Source of the DNA: a virus
Strand: one strand, 5' to 3'
DNA: 46,598 nt
IMG/VR virus record: IMGVR_UViG_3300009285_002677
Location: 1 to 46,598 of that record
Below the pieces are notes generated by a model. That model saw only the letters and a list, made by a program, of their open reading frames with translations. It made no database searches and was not told the origin of the DNA. This document shows positions 46,190 to 46,598 of the stretch, in pieces (position 1 is the first letter of the stretch; each line of letters starts with the position of its first letter). The position numbers were made by a program, and so were the translations under genes.

Positions 46190-46598
46190 TGATCCCCGCC
46201 GGGCTCTGCCCGGTCCCGAGAGCGCGCCCATCCGACGCGCGCCGCCCGGAGCGCGCCACGGTCTCGGCGCCCGGGGCCTCCCAGCCGGCGGGCTTCTCGG
46301 GCATGGAGGGATCGAGCGGCATCCACTCCGTGGGGTTGTCCGGCGGCAGCCCGGTCAGCAGGTAGATGTGGCTCCAGCTCGCCTTGCCGTTCGCGGCGAC
46401 GACCCGCAGCCGCACCGGGTGCCCGACGCTCTCGAGGAGTGCGCCCTCAAGGATTCCGAGCCCATCGCAGTCCTCGCCGTGGGTGATGAAGGCGGTGCGG
46501 TGGGCGGCGGAGAAGGTGTCCGCGAGCAGCATGTCGCGCACGTACCTCGCCGCGGCCTTCTCGTTCGGGTCGCAGATCGCTCGGTGGATCGCGAGGAC
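46161..46598 (-). CDS. Transglutaminase-like cysteine protease domain, 5' end cut by window edge
   Basis: At least 146 codons; the reading frame is open to the edge (VLAIHRAICDPNEKAAARYV), so the start lies outside. The papain-like core of transglutaminases is visible: Cys in GEDCDGLGILEGALLESVGH (nucleophile DCDG), His in SWSHIYLLTGLP and Asp in MPLDPSMPE. Such proteins cross-link or cleave peptides. A GTG at 46541 could give a shorter protein. It converges with the HEMEH gene, overlapping its 3' end by 29 bases. Whether it is phage or host flank is unknown. Confidence 0.68.
   Translation of the reverse strand, partial: VLAIHRAICDPNEKAAARYVRDMLLADTFSAAHRTAFITHGEDCDGLGILEGALLESVGHPVRLRVVAANGKASWSHIYLLTGLPPDNPTEWMPLDPSMPEKPAGWEAPGAETVARSGRRASDGRALGTGQSPAGIISRVLDYSV

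Noticed and set aside
1-46598. Circular genome closed at the window edges
   Set aside because: Joining the edges brings an in-frame TGA (16-18) six codons beyond the edge of the transglutaminase-like gene, with no start codon in between. Not disproof, but no support either; no terminal repeat was seen.

Overview
The window is a GC-rich stretch of a tailed double-stranded DNA bacteriophage or prophage. It has dense short genes joined by ATGA or GTGA overlaps, a packaging and head cassette in the usual order (small terminase, large terminase, portal, scaffold, coat), adaptor and nozzle-like proteins, and three large late proteins of the ejection or tape-measure kind. The absence of a long tape-measure gene and tail-sheath genes suggests a short-tailed (podovirus-like) virion; this is inference. 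A serine recombinase, a Cro-like regulator and a DnaB-type helicase with a loader-like partner, but no DNA polymerase, point to a temperate or plasmid-like lifestyle using host replication enzymes. Sigma70-like -35/-10 boxes and classical Sec signal peptides suggest a GC-rich Gram-negative host. No tRNA, rRNA or CRISPR array was seen.

Layout. 1-274 holds hairpins and a CCCGTN hexanucleotide repeat. 275-2730 is a leftward operon: small Cys-rich proteins, a beta-class DNA methyltransferase and a DUF6948-like protein. 2774-2863 is a nearly symmetric divergent promoter/operator. 2867-9884 is the rightward early operon: Cro-like regulator, small membrane and zinc-type proteins, a ParB/MT-A70 methyltransferase fusion followed by a PD-(D/E)XK-type nuclease, a winged-helix protein, a primosome-type protein and DnaB. 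9991-10617 is a sigma factor with its own promoter. 10614-13245 is a second leftward operon of small accessory genes, driven from a promoter buried in an inverted repeat. 13330-13894 is non-coding and full of iterons and palindromes. 13895-14470 is a leftward serine recombinase.

The late region runs rightward from 14898 to 46189: terminase small subunit, small accessory genes, GNAT-like protein, large terminase, portal, scaffold, coat, a secreted-type repeat protein, adaptor, fibre-like proteins, nozzle-like protein, three core/ejection-type proteins, two more secreted-type fibre-like proteins and a membrane protein with an HEMEH motif. A leftward transglutaminase-like gene is cut by the right edge.

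Probable logic. The Cro-like regulator sits on a symmetric switch between the two early operons. The sigma factor at the end of the early region may turn on late genes: a 10-base motif (ATTACGTTGT) occurs just before both the terminase operon and the core-protein operon. The least ordinary points are the leaderless regulator and sigma genes, three cysteine-rich fibre-like proteins with Sec signal peptides, the recombinase/iteron region, and a gene that seems to start at CTG directly after an in-frame TAG.
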